A DNA stretch of 64,000 bases from Bryobacter sp. (GCA_022843625.1 JALHNH010000008.1:124001-188000); one strand, 5' to 3'. Positions 17,275 through 25,387 are shown, counted from the first letter of the stretch. Made by a program: numbers and translations. Notes: a model not told the origin generated them from the sequence alone.

Positions 17275-18522
17275 CTATGCTGCCGCTCCAATTTGGCGCC
17301 CGACGCCTTCATCCCAGTCCACCGTCTCCACCTTCCTCACCACCACTACCCACCCAAACATTCCCACCAGCGCCGCCGCTCCCGCCACTAGAAACGCCAA
17401 GTAGTAGCTCCCCGTTCGGTCAATCAGCAACCCCGTGATCACAGGCGAAATAATCCCCGCCAATTGACCCGCCACTGCCTGGGCTCCCGCCCACCGTCCC
17501 CCCGCCCGCGGTCCAGGAATGATTGTCGTTAGCGTATACAGAGCCGGCGTGCCCATTCCAAAGAAAAGCCCCGCAATTCCCAACAACCAAACCGCCAATC
17601 GAGGGTCCACAAAGGCACAGCCCGCAATACAGAAAAACGATCCTAACGTGCTTGTAGCAACTATAAGTTTCCAAACTCGGGTCGCCGAATTACCCCGAGC
17701 AATCCATCGGTCAGCCATCCTCCCGGTCAACAGCGTCATCACTGCATAGATTGCATAAATTGCCGCCACGCAACTGGCCATCTCACTCAAGCTATAGCCT
17801 CCAGCCTTCACGACATACGATGGCAGCCAGATAAACACAAAATAGAACGCATAGTTAACGGCAAACATCCCCATCGCCATCCCCCAAAATTCCCGCTGCC
17901 GCACAATTGCAGCATAAGAAATCTGTACGCTCTGCGCGTGTTCCGCTTCCACCTTCAGTCTCCCGCGCGAAGCCACGTTCCAGGGCCACAACCAAAGCAC
18001 AGTAATCACGCCCAGACCCACAAACATGGCTCGCCAGCCAAACGCCGCCATCGCGAGGCCACCCAGCAGCGTCCCCAGCAGCGGCCCGAGCCCCTGTCCC
18101 GAACTGATCAGACTGCTCACCTGCCCACGTTCTTCGATCCCGGCATTGCGGCTCACGATCAACTGGATACTGGGAAACGTTACACACTCCCCCAGCGCAA
18201 GCAATAAACGCAAAGCAAAGATGGACACGAACCCACCCGCCAGTCCCATCGCCGCCGTAGCGGCCCCCCAAACCAGCACCCCGATCCCCAGCACCACACG
18301 CACATCAAAACGGTGCACCAGCCAGCCTCCCAATAACTGCGCCGGCGTGTAAACCCAAAAGAATGCAGATAGCAGTAATCCCAGTTCTGAACTGGTCAGC
18401 CCAAACTCATCCTGGATCATAGGAGCCGCCGTCGCCAGGCTGCTTCGGTCGACGTAGTTCAACGCGATCACCAGCGTCAGCATCAACACCACACTGCGCG
18501 GCATTGCTGCCTTCAAACTCAT
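17275..18522 (-). CDS. Major facilitator superfamily transporter (ACS-like)
   Basis: A 415-residue inner-membrane protein with twelve predicted membrane segments. It carries NYVDRSSLATAAP in the first segment, as in anion:cation symporters such as hexuronate and phthalate transporters, and a loop motif GWLVHRFDVR. Predicted substrates are organic anions such as sugar acids. The start has a TGT-TAGACT extended -10 six bases upstream, suggesting a leaderless mRNA. It is followed by the methyltransferase on the same strand after a 30-base gap, and co-transcription is possible. Confidence 0.88.
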   Translation of the reverse strand: MSLKAAMPRSVVLMLTLVIALNYVDRSSLATAAPMIQDEFGLTSSELGLLLSAFFWVYTPAQLLGGWLVHRFDVRVVLGIGVLVWGAATAAMGLAGGFVSIFALRLLLALGECVTFPSIQLIVSRNAGIEERGQVSSLISSGQGLGPLLGTLLGGLAMAAFGWRAMFVGLGVITVLWLWPWNVASRGRLKVEAEHAQSVQISYAAIVRQREFWGMAMGMFAVNYAFYFVFIWLPSYVVKAGGYSLSEMASCVAAIYAIYAVMTLLTGRMADRWIARGNSATRVWKLIVATSTLGSFFCIAGCAFVDPRLAVWLLGIAGLFFGMGTPALYTLTTIIPGPRAGGRWAGAQAVAGQLAGIISPVITGLLIDRTGSYYLAFLVAGAAALVGMFGWVVVVRKVETVDWDEGVGRQIGAAA

Positions 18523-18528
18523 TGCGGC

Positions 18529-18534
18529 AGTCTA
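18529..18534 (-). promoter_or_regulatory. Extended -10-like element TGT-TAGACT for the MFS gene
   Basis: On the minus strand TGTTAGACT is followed by six bases and ATG (18522). The spacing fits a leaderless transcript. Confidence 0.4.
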
Positions 18535-18612
18535 ACATGCACAATCGCCTCGTCCCGCTGATCTTCTTTTGAACCTTCCTCGGCGGGGCGTGTTACCTTG
18601 CTCTAAGGACCA

Positions 18613-19089
18613 ATGAACTACAAAGTCTGGCTCCTCCTCGCCGCCCTCGTCATCGCAGGCGCGGTCTGGCGGGCCAATCAAAATCCAACTCAAGACTCGG
18701 GAGATCCCATGGAAGCCGGAAAGAAATTCCTCGAAGAAAACGCCAAGAAAGACGGCATCAAGTCGACTCCCTCTGGCCTGCAATATGAAGTACTGCGTGA
18801 AGGCACTGGCGCAAAACCCGGCCCCACCAGCACTGTCGAGGTCCACTACGAAGGCCGCCTCATCAACGGCAGCATCTTCGATTCAAGCTATCAGCGCAAA
18901 GAAACCATCTCCTTCCCCCTCAATCGCGTTATCCCCGGTTGGACCGAAGGCCTCCAACTCATGCCCACCGGCGCAAAGTACCGCCTCTACATCCCCTCAG
19001 AACTCGGCTACGGCGCTCGCGGCGCAGGCGGAGACATCCCACCCAACGCCGCTCTCATCTTCGACGTCGAACTCATCTCGATTCGCTAA
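18613..19089 (+). CDS. FKBP-type peptidyl-prolyl cis-trans isomerase
   Basis: A 158-residue protein with an N-terminal signal or membrane anchor (about 5-22), a short helical linker and one FKBP domain containing VEVHYEGRLINGSIFDSS, FPLNRVIPGWTEGLQLM and LGYGARGAGGDIPPNAAL, the active-site aromatic cluster. It should accelerate proline isomerisation during folding of exported proteins. An AAGGA ribosome-binding site lies before the ATG. A short gap separates it from DUF418. Confidence 0.92.
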   Translation: MNYKVWLLLAALVIAGAVWRANQNPTQDSGDPMEAGKKFLEENAKKDGIKSTPSGLQYEVLREGTGAKPGPTSTVEVHYEGRLINGSIFDSSYQRKETISFPLNRVIPGWTEGLQLMPTGAKYRLYIPSELGYGARGAGGDIPPNAALIFDVELISIR

Positions 19090-19153
19090 GAAATTGTAAT
19101 GGCGGTCTTCACTCCGCTTCACCGCTATTATGGTTGCCCTTAACAGATCAATC

Positions 19154-20452
19154 ATGCAAGCAACAGGCCCGGTACGCGCTGAAGACCGCATCTCCTCCCT
19201 GGACACCGTAAGAGGCTTTGCCCTCCTCGGTATTCTCCTGATGAACATCGTAGGCTTTGGCCTCTACGCTGCCTACGACGACCCAACCAACTCGGGCGGA
19301 GCCACAGGCATCAACCTCTGGACCTGGGTCATTCTTCATATCCTCGCCGAAGGCAAAATGCGCTGCCTCTTCTCGCTGGTCTTTGGCGCAGGCATTATCC
19401 TCCTGACAGACCGTGCCGATCGCCGCACCGATGGCCTCTCCGGCGCCGACATTTACCTCCGCCGCAATCTCTGGCTTGCTGCCGCCGGCATTCTCCACGC
19501 GTACCTTCTTTGGAGCGGCGAAATTCTCTACCCCTACGGCACCTGCGCCCTTGCCCTTTATCCTTTCCGCCGCATGGCTGCCAAGCCACTCTTCATCCTC
19601 GGCTCCGCCCTGATCCTCATCACTTCGGCCTTCAATTTTAAGAACAGTCTCGAAACCACTACCCTCATCACCGAAGGCAAGGCCGCAGTTGAACTGCAAA
19701 AATCAGGCACCAAACTTACCGAAGACCAGCAAGACGCCCTCAAAAAGTGGGAAGACCTCCGCAAGCACTCCAAGCCCACACCGGAAGAGGTCGAAAAGGT
19801 CAACCAGAAGTGGCGTGGCAGCATCATGGATGTCCTCAAAGTCCGCAGCGAAGGCGTCTGGCGATACCACAACTTCGCCTATTACCATGTCTGGAATCTC
19901 GATGTCTTCAGCATGATGTTGATCGGCATGGCCCTCTTCAAGCTCGGTGTCTTCAGCGCCACAAGGTCCATGGGCTTTTACGCTGTCATGTCCGGCATAG
20001 GCTACACAATTGGTCTTTCACTGAATTCCTACACCGCCTATTCCCGCGTCTCGAGCAATTTCGATCTCGTAATCAGCAGTTACACTTCCATCACCTACGA
20101 CATCGGCCGCCTCTCCATCGCCCTCGCCCACGTTGGCGTCCTCATTCTCCTCGTCAAATCAGATACCCTCCGCTGGCTCACTCGCTCCCTCGGCGCAGTT
20201 GGCCAGATGGCCCTCTCCAATTACCTCACCCACTCCATCGTCTGCTCGACGATCTTCTGCGGCTACGGCTTCGCGATGTTCGGCCGCCTCGAACGTCATC
20301 AGCTCTACTACGTCGTCTTTGCTATCTGGATTGTCCAACTCATCATCAGCCCCATCTGGCTCCGCTACTACCACTTCGGCCCAGCTGAGTGGGCCTGGCG
20401 CTCGCTCACCTATTGGCAGAAACAGCCGATGCGCAAAGCCGTTGAAATATAA
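19154..20452 (+). CDS. DUF418 family multi-pass membrane protein
   Basis: A protein of 432 residues starting MQATGPVRAEDR. It begins with the family's LDTVRGFALLGILLMNI segment and ends with the DUF418 domain (MALSNYLTHSIVCSTIF, IWLRYYHFGPAEW). Between them is a long charged extracytoplasmic or cytoplasmic insertion rich in Lys and Glu. Function is unknown; members are suspected of acyl or surface modification. I chose the ATG at 19154 because the upstream ATG at 19130 sits inside a probable -10 (TATTAT, 19126-19131). The last 47 bases overlap the convergent glycosyltransferase gene. Confidence 0.85.
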   Translation: MQATGPVRAEDRISSLDTVRGFALLGILLMNIVGFGLYAAYDDPTNSGGATGINLWTWVILHILAEGKMRCLFSLVFGAGIILLTDRADRRTDGLSGADIYLRRNLWLAAAGILHAYLLWSGEILYPYGTCALALYPFRRMAAKPLFILGSALILITSAFNFKNSLETTTLITEGKAAVELQKSGTKLTEDQQDALKKWEDLRKHSKPTPEEVEKVNQKWRGSIMDVLKVRSEGVWRYHNFAYYHVWNLDVFSMMLIGMALFKLGVFSATRSMGFYAVMSGIGYTIGLSLNSYTAYSRVSSNFDLVISSYTSITYDIGRLSIALAHVGVLILLVKSDTLRWLTRSLGAVGQMALSNYLTHSIVCSTIFCGYGFAMFGRLERHQLYYVVFAIWIVQLIISPIWLRYYHFGPAEWAWRSLTYWQKQPMRKAVEI

Positions 20453-21170
20453 CCCACAAAATTTTGAATGCTGCGCGGGAACTCCCCATCAGGTTCCCGC
20501 TCACCTTCTCCTCGCCAGCCAGCCGCAGCCCGTATCGAACAGGTACCTCCACCACCCGCAACCCCTGTTGCGCCGCACGCACCTGCATCTCGATCGTCCA
20601 GCCGTAATTCCGGTCCCGCATCCCCAGGTCCCGCAATACCCCGGCCCGAATCGCCCGAAACGGCCCCAGATCCGTAGCACTCTGCCCCCAAATCAAATTC
20701 AGCAACGACGTCGCCAGCCAATTCCCAAACCGCTGATGTCCCCGCAGCGCACCCTTCGATGCCTCGCCCAGCACCCGCGATCCAATCACCAAATCCGCTT
20801 CGCCCCGCAGTATCGGTGCCACCAGCAACTCCGTCTCTCCCGCATCCTCACTCCCGTCCGCCTGCAAGTAAACCAGAATCACGTCATCCGGCGCGACTGC
20901 AAGCACTGCCAGGCAAGCCGCCCCGTATCCCTTTTCCGCGGTCGACACCACTTTCGCCCCAGCTTTTTCAGCCTCATACACAGTTTCATCGCTCGAACCA
21001 TTGTTCGCAACCACCACTTGCGCGAAAATGCCTGAGGGTAGACGCAACAAAGTTTGTGCAATTACGTCTGCCTCATTGTAAGCGGGTATGACCAACCAAA
21101 CAGGCGAGACAACTCCAGCATCACCCTCAGCGGGATTCTTCTTGCGCGACCTCGTGTTGAGCGTACTCAT
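20406..21170 (-). CDS. Family 2 glycosyltransferase (polyprenyl-phosphate sugar synthase-like)
   Basis: A 254-residue cytoplasmic GT-A enzyme. VIPAYNEADVI opens the fold, VANNGSSDET binds the nucleotide, and GFR-like DLGPFRAIR follows. The family usually has DADGSDD at the metal site; here the first Asp is Gln (LQADGSED), which may change metal binding. It resembles dolichyl-phosphate mannose synthases that load a lipid carrier. No canonical start codon exists between the ATG at 21170 and the conserved strand, so the gene seems to begin inside the divergent signal peptidase gene, an 83-base overlap. Its 3' end overlaps DUF418 by 47 bases. Confidence 0.84.
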   Translation of the reverse strand: MSTLNTRSRKKNPAEGDAGVVSPVWLVIPAYNEADVIAQTLLRLPSGIFAQVVVANNGSSDETVYEAEKAGAKVVSTAEKGYGAACLAVLAVAPDDVILVYLQADGSEDAGETELLVAPILRGEADLVIGSRVLGEASKGALRGHQRFGNWLATSLLNLIWGQSATDLGPFRAIRAGVLRDLGMRDRNYGWTIEMQVRAAQQGLRVVEVPVRYGLRLAGEEKVSGNLMGSSRAAFKILWVIFQRLCASAVSANR

Positions 21171-21636
21171 CGCCGTTGCGATTATCCTCTTCCTCTATCA
21201 GCCCGTAAAGGTCGAAGGCACATCCATGATGCCTGCCTTGAGTGATCAGGAGAGGATCTTCATCAACAAGTTTACCTATCGCTTTGGCATTGAAGACATC
21301 AACCATGGCGATATGGTCGTCTTTTTGTACCCGGGCGACACCTCCAAGTCTTACATCAAACGCGTCATTGGTATTCCTGGCGATTCCGTGGAAGTCAAGG
21401 AAGGCGCGGTGCTCCTCAATGGGTCCCGCATCGAAGAACCTTATGTCCCCGAAGAGTTTTTAGACCGCATCAGCGCACCGCTCACCATCGTAAAGCCCGG
21501 TGAATATTATGTGATGGGTGACCACCGAAGTGCTTCAAACGATTCCCGCTCCTGGGGCACAGTCCCCAGAGAATACATCTATGGAAAAGCGGTTTTTGTT
21601 TATTGGCCTCTAAAAAAAATAGGAAGATTACATTAG
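21088..21636 (+). CDS. lepB: Signal peptidase I
   Basis: A 182-residue membrane-bound serine peptidase that removes Sec signal peptides. One N-terminal membrane segment (about 20-38) precedes the catalytic Ser46 in EGTSMMPAL; the general-base Lys91 lies in SYIKRVIGIPGD, and GDHRSASNDSRSWG is the conserved C-terminal box. Its length is that of a compact Gram-positive-type or secondary peptidase. The 5' coding end overlaps that of the divergent glycosyltransferase by 83 bases, an unusual arrangement that forces each promoter into the other gene. Confidence 0.92.
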   Translation: MTNQTGETTPASPSAGFFLRDLVLSVLIAVAIILFLYQPVKVEGTSMMPALSDQERIFINKFTYRFGIEDINHGDMVVFLYPGDTSKSYIKRVIGIPGDSVEVKEGAVLLNGSRIEEPYVPEEFLDRISAPLTIVKPGEYYVMGDHRSASNDSRSWGTVPREYIYGKAVFVYWPLKKIGRLH

Positions 21637-21640
21637 AAAA

Positions 21641-21862
21641 TCAAGCCATCATTTCTTTGAACACTTTGGTGTACACGACTCGTAGGTTTGGTTTTCTGGG
21701 CATTGCATTGAGCAGGGAATCTTTAGAATCTGCTACCAGCAGATACTCTTCCACTGAACGAATCAGGTTCAGCAAAGCCAGGCGACGCCGATGCAATCGG
21801 TTCAATTCCTTTTGAATCTCAGGCAGCCGCGTCGGGGTTGGGGAGGCCTTACTACGTGACAT
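21641..21862 (-). CDS. Small basic protein of unknown function
   Basis: A 73-residue protein with a proline-rich N-terminus and a helical core (IQKELNRLHRRRLALLNLIRSVEEYL) that could form a coiled coil or a regulator dimer. No recognised domain. The ATG follows AAGGAC at a suitable distance. It faces the convergent signal peptidase with a 4-base gap and shares a palindrome-rich upstream region with the helicase gene. The pattern suits a small DNA-binding or complex-forming protein, but that is a guess. Confidence 0.5.
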   Translation of the reverse strand: MSRSKASPTPTRLPEIQKELNRLHRRRLALLNLIRSVEEYLLVADSKDSLLNAMPRKPNLRVVYTKVFKEMMA

Positions 21863-21871
21863 ATGTCCTTT

Positions 21872-21960
21872 GTACTAGTACTAAGTCTGGTGCTAAAGTC
21901 CTAAAATGGGGGTATTCTATCTCTCTTTTGCGGTTATAGAATACCCTCGTATGAGGGTAT
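21872..21960. promoter_or_regulatory. Cluster of three palindromes between a small ORF and pcrA
   Basis: Three perfect inverted repeats occur in 89 bases: GTACTAGTAC at 21872-21881; GGGTATTCTAT at 21910-21920 with its complement ATAGAATACCC at 21936-21946; and ATACCCTC-GTAT-GAGGGTAT at 21941-21960. The second and third share bases, so they cannot form at once. The motif GGGTAT/ATACCC appears four times. The region is AT-rich against its surroundings. It may be an operator for a repressor, or an alternating RNA structure. Confidence 0.6.
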
Positions 21961-22072
21961 ATTCAATTAATACTATTCCCCTAACCAATCGAGAAAAAGC
22001 CTAAATTCCTGATCATGCTAAAATGAAGTCTTGGCGGAGACAGCCGAGTCTCACCCTAACCTACTCAATCCA

Positions 22073-24589
22073 ATGGACTTTCTCGAAGGCCTCAACCCCT
22101 CCCAACGCGAAGCTGCCTCTCACATCGATGGCGCGCTCTTGATCCTCGCGGGTGCCGGCTCTGGCAAAACCCGCGTCATTACCCACCGCATCGCCAACCT
22201 CGTCCATGCCCACAAAGTCCCCGGCTACGGCGTCCTTGCCGTCACCTTCACCAACAAAGCCGCCAAAGAAATGAAAGAACGAGTCGACCAACTCCTCTCC
22301 TCCACCGGAGAAAACTACGACACCCCCTTCGTTTCCACCTTCCATTCCTTCTGCGTACGTCTCCTCCGCCGCGATGGTGACCGTCTCGCTGACATCCGCC
22401 ACGGCTTTACCCGCCAATTCAACATCTACGACGACGACGACCAAATCACCCTGATCAAGCAGATCTACAAGGGCCTCGGTCTCGACGACAAGTTCATGCA
22501 ATACCGTGCGGCACTTTCGCGCATCTCTCATGCCAAGAGCCACCACGAAGGCCCCGCAGACCTCGCCAAGAACGCCAAAGACCCCAAAGCCTCACGCATG
22601 GCCGTCATCTTCGAGCAATACGAATCCCGCCTCCGCCAGGCCAACGCCGTGGATTTTGACGATCTTCTCCTCGAAAGCGTCCGTCTCCTCAAGCACGATT
22701 CGCAACTCCGCAAGCTCTACAACCGCCGCTACTCCTTCGTCATGGTCGACGAATATCAGGACACCAACCGCAGCCAGTATGAACTCATGCGCCTTCTCAG
22801 CATGAGTCACGGTAACGTGGTCGCCGTAGGCGACGAAGACCAGTCGATTTACTCCTGGCGCGGTGCCGACATCCGCAACATCCTCGACTTCGAGCGGGAC
22901 TACGCCAACGCCAAAATCGTCCGTCTCGAACAAAACTACCGCTCCACCAAAAACATCATCGAAGCCGCCAGCGCCGTAGTCGCCAACAACACCCAGCGCA
23001 AAGGCAAAAACCTCTGGACCGAGCAAACTGCCGGCCCCAAAATTGGGCTCTACGAAGCCATGGACGGTGAAAACGAAGCCCTCTGGGTAGCCGATCGCAT
23101 CGACAAAACCCTCGATCGCGACCCCAAAACCCAGATCGCCATCCTCTACCGCACCAACTCCCAATCCCGGCAAATCGAAGAAGCCCTTCGCCGCTATGGC
23201 CGCAAGTACACCGTGGTAGGTGGCCTTAGTTTCTATCAGCGAGCCGAAATCAAAGACGCTCTGAGTTACCTCAAGTTACTCGTCAATCCAACCGACTCCA
23301 TCGCTTTCCTGCGAGTCGTAAACACCCCGGCCCGAGGCATAGGCAAAACCACTCTCGATCAGGTTGACCACTTCGCCCAGGCCAACAAAATCAGCCTCTG
23401 GGACGCTGTCGCGAAGCAAATCGAAGAACACGCACTCGGCTCCCGCGCCGAAGCCGCCCTCGACGCCTTCCGCAAGATGATTCTCGAACTCCGCGACGGT
23501 ATCGATAACAAATCCGTAGAAGACCTGCTCCGCACTCTCCTCGCCCGCACCGGCTACATCAAGACCCTCGAAGAGAACCCAGCCCCTGAAAACGAAGGCC
23601 GCATCGCCAACCTTCTCGAGCTAATCAATGCCGCCGCCGAGGCCACCGAACGCGGCGAATCCATCGGCGACTTCCTCGACCACGCCGCTCTAGTCTCAGA
23701 TTCCGACAACCTCAACGAAAAAGCCCAGATTTCTCTTCTCACCATGCACAACGCTAAAGGCCTCGAATTTCCAGTGGTCTTCCTTTCTGGCATGGAAGAA
23801 GGCCTTTTCCCGCACTCCCGTGCCCTCCAGGACGACAACCAGATGGAAGAAGAGCGCCGCCTCTGCTACGTCGGTATGACTCGCGCACGGCAACAACTAT
23901 TCCTCACCTGGGCGCGCATGCGGCGCAAGTACGGCGGTGGCATGCCAGAGCCAGCCCTCACCTCGCGATTTATCCGCGAAGTCCCGGAACCCTTCACCGA
24001 GCGGCTCTCCAGGCTCAGCGTCATCCCACAAATGGATCTCACTGCCGAGCAATGGGAAGCCCGGGAAACCGTCAAAAAATATAGCTACAGCTCCCGTCCC
24101 AGCTCCGCTGCCGACAACATCAACCAGTTTTTTGGGGCAGGGAACTCGGCTGCAACAGCAAGGCCGGTGGTGCAGCCACCCCCTCGACCTCCCGCAGGCC
24201 CGCCACCCCCACCGCCTCCACCACCCAAGCCCACTACGGCATCCCTTTTCGAAGACACCCCGCCTTGGGAAACCAAGCCCGCAGCAGCCACACCGGTCGC
24301 AAAACCAACAGTCCCGCCGCGCTCCACTGTCCCGCCTCAACGAGACGTGCCCTCGCCCGTTCCAGTGCGCCCAGCCTCATCCGCAGCCACATTCCGCCCT
24401 GCCGCTCAGCAACTCAAAAAAGCCTCGGGCATCCGTTCCGGCTCCACCGTCATGCACCCCAAATACGGCAAAGGCACAGTAGTCCGCCGCGAAGGCGACG
24501 GCGAAGACGCCAAGCTCATCATCTCCTTCTCCGGCTACGGCCTCAAAAAGCTAATCGAGAAATTCGCCGGCATCAAACAGTTGGACTAG
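22073..24589 (+). CDS. pcrA: ATP-dependent DNA helicase PcrA/UvrD
   Basis: A protein of 838 residues starting MDFLEGLNPSQREA. All superfamily-1A motifs are present: Walker A GAGSGKT, TFTNKAAKEMKER, VDEYQDTN, GDEDQSIYSWRGA, LEQNYRST, TMHNAKGLEFPVV and YVGMTRARQ. It unwinds DNA 3' to 5' in repair and in clearing replication conflicts. After about residue 690 comes a long proline-rich linker and then the PcrA C-terminal Tudor-like domain (GSTVMHPKYGKGTVV). An in-frame TTG at 22031 would add 14 residues; a TGC-TAAAAT extended -10 at 22016-22024 places transcription close to that TTG, so I prefer the ATG at 22073. Confidence 0.93.
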   Translation: MDFLEGLNPSQREAASHIDGALLILAGAGSGKTRVITHRIANLVHAHKVPGYGVLAVTFTNKAAKEMKERVDQLLSSTGENYDTPFVSTFHSFCVRLLRRDGDRLADIRHGFTRQFNIYDDDDQITLIKQIYKGLGLDDKFMQYRAALSRISHAKSHHEGPADLAKNAKDPKASRMAVIFEQYESRLRQANAVDFDDLLLESVRLLKHDSQLRKLYNRRYSFVMVDEYQDTNRSQYELMRLLSMSHGNVVAVGDEDQSIYSWRGADIRNILDFERDYANAKIVRLEQNYRSTKNIIEAASAVVANNTQRKGKNLWTEQTAGPKIGLYEAMDGENEALWVADRIDKTLDRDPKTQIAILYRTNSQSRQIEEALRRYGRKYTVVGGLSFYQRAEIKDALSYLKLLVNPTDSIAFLRVVNTPARGIGKTTLDQVDHFAQANKISLWDAVAKQIEEHALGSRAEAALDAFRKMILELRDGIDNKSVEDLLRTLLARTGYIKTLEENPAPENEGRIANLLELINAAAEATERGESIGDFLDHAALVSDSDNLNEKAQISLLTMHNAKGLEFPVVFLSGMEEGLFPHSRALQDDNQMEEERRLCYVGMTRARQQLFLTWARMRRKYGGGMPEPALTSRFIREVPEPFTERLSRLSVIPQMDLTAEQWEARETVKKYSYSSRPSSAADNINQFFGAGNSAATARPVVQPPPRPPAGPPPPPPPPPKPTTASLFEDTPPWETKPAAATPVAKPTVPPRSTVPPQRDVPSPVPVRPASSAATFRPAAQQLKKASGIRSGSTVMHPKYGKGTVVRREGDGEDAKLIISFSGYGLKKLIEKFAGIKQLD

Positions 24590-24602
24590 GCACTCCCGAC
24601 CC

Positions 24603-24953
24603 ATGCTGCCAAGCAACCCAGAAGAACTTTCAAGAATGGTCGAAGCCCTCGAGAGGATCAACCTGGCGCCAGGCACCCCAACCGCACTCCAGCGCCATCA
24701 AGCCGATCTTCTCGCAGCGGCTATAGTCGCTTACGAAGACCAAATCTGCCCACCAATAGAGATGACACCGCACCAGGTTCTCGTAAATTTGATGGAAAAC
24801 CGTAAGATGACCCAAGCGGATCTCTTACGGTTGCTCAACCTCTCACGAACCACGGCAAACCACATCTTCCATGGCACCCAGGCTATCTCCAAGAGCAACG
24901 CCCTCAAACTTGCAAAGCTTTTCGCAATCGATGTAGACGTCTTCCTGGCTTGA
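24603..24953 (+). CDS. HigA-like helix-turn-helix regulator, orphan
   Basis: A 116-residue protein. The C-terminal half is a Xre-type helix-turn-helix (LVNLMENRKMTQADLLRLL, SRTTANHIFHG, KSNALKLAKLFAID) in the arrangement of HigA antitoxins. The N-terminal half is a helical extension of the kind found in HigA proteins with C-terminal DNA binding. No HigB-type toxin is adjacent: the preceding gene is the helicase, 13 bases away, and the following gene encodes a tiny basic protein. It may act as a free regulator, perhaps of the helicase operon. Confidence 0.72.
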   Translation: MLPSNPEELSRMVEALERINLAPGTPTALQRHQADLLAAAIVAYEDQICPPIEMTPHQVLVNLMENRKMTQADLLRLLNLSRTTANHIFHGTQAISKSNALKLAKLFAIDVDVFLA

Positions 24954-25034
24954 GTCTCACCTTTCCGTGCCTCACCCGAAACTCGCTTTTCTCCCCCGCC
25001 TGCGCTATCCTAAAAGTTTGGAATTTCTACCCCG

Positions 25035-25193
25035 ATGAACACGACACACGTAAAAGACAAAGACGAACGAAAAAAGCTCAAGCGCGCCGCCCGTAAAGCC
25101 GCCCCTGAATACAAGGGCCGCGTCAAAGGCCAAGACCGTGGCTCCCTCAAGCGCAAGGTCAAGAAGGTCGTCAAGGGTACTCGTAAGCGCTAG
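25035..25193 (+). CDS. 52-residue Lys/Arg-rich small protein
   Basis: An ORF of 53 codons, ATG to TAG, encoding a strongly basic protein: 14 Lys and 8 Arg out of 52 residues, with motifs RKKLKRAARKAAPEYKGR and LKRKVKKVVKGTRKR. It has no hydrophobic segment. A possible -10 (TATCCT, 25006-25011) lies upstream, and a short GGA lies before the ATG. Such proteins often bind RNA, ribosomes or DNA; I do not recognise the family. It is directly followed by an inverted repeat and a two-hairpin RNA candidate, an arrangement that recalls the DUF1127-protein/CcsR RNA loci of Rhodobacter, although this protein is not a clear DUF1127 member. Confidence 0.65.
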   Translation: MNTTHVKDKDERKKLKRAARKAAPEYKGRVKGQDRGSLKRKVKKVVKGTRKR

Positions 25194-25206
25194 TTTCTGG
25201 CAAACG

Positions 25207-25235
25207 AATAGTACTTTTTAAACGACTGTACTATT
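25207..25235 (+). repeat. 8-bp inverted repeat behind the small basic protein gene
   Basis: AATAGTAC at 25207-25214 pairs with GTACTATT at 25228-25235 across 13 bases, followed by ACCCCCTTTTT. It could be a weak intrinsic terminator or a processing site separating the protein-coding mRNA from the RNA candidate downstream. Confidence 0.5.
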
Positions 25236-25260
25236 ACCCCCTTTTTATGATTCAATAACA

Positions 25261-25350
25261 GTGCGTCCCGGCGGGCCTCCCCTCCGAGCCTGCACGGACG
25301 TAACCAGGGCCAGCGGTGCCTCCTCACCACTGGCCCTTTCCTCGTTTTCT
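25261..25350 (+). ncRNA. Candidate small RNA: two hairpins with CCUCC loops and a terminator
   Basis: Hairpin 1: bases 25262-25268 pair with 25296-25302, then after a 2x2 internal loop 25271-25276 pair with 25288-25293 (one G-U), leaving the loop CTCCCCTCCGA. Hairpin 2: 25306-25313 pair with 25330-25337 and, after one mismatch, 25315-25318 with 25325-25328, leaving the six-base loop CCTCCT, identical to the anti-Shine-Dalgarno core. A T-rich tail (TTTCCTCGTTTTCT) follows, so hairpin 2 may serve as an intrinsic terminator. Pyrimidine-rich CCUCC loops are known in alphaproteobacterial CcsR-type RNAs that bind ribosome-binding sites. No homology to those is claimed. Confidence 0.55.
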
Positions 25351-25375
25351 CACCCCATCTCCCTATCGCGTAGTT

Positions 25376-25381
25376 TAGAAT
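25376..25381 (+). promoter_or_regulatory. -10-like hexamer TAGAAT for the amino acid permease
   Basis: TAGAAT is followed by six bases and the ATG at 25388, with no ribosome-binding site between. The geometry fits a leaderless mRNA. No convincing -35 at the expected distance. Confidence 0.4.
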
Positions 25382-25387
25382 ACAGCG

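Noticed and set aside
25261..25340. Guanidine-II (mini-ykkC) riboswitch, because of the two-hairpin layout before a transporter
   Set aside because: The loops lack the required ACGR motif; they are CCUCC-type.
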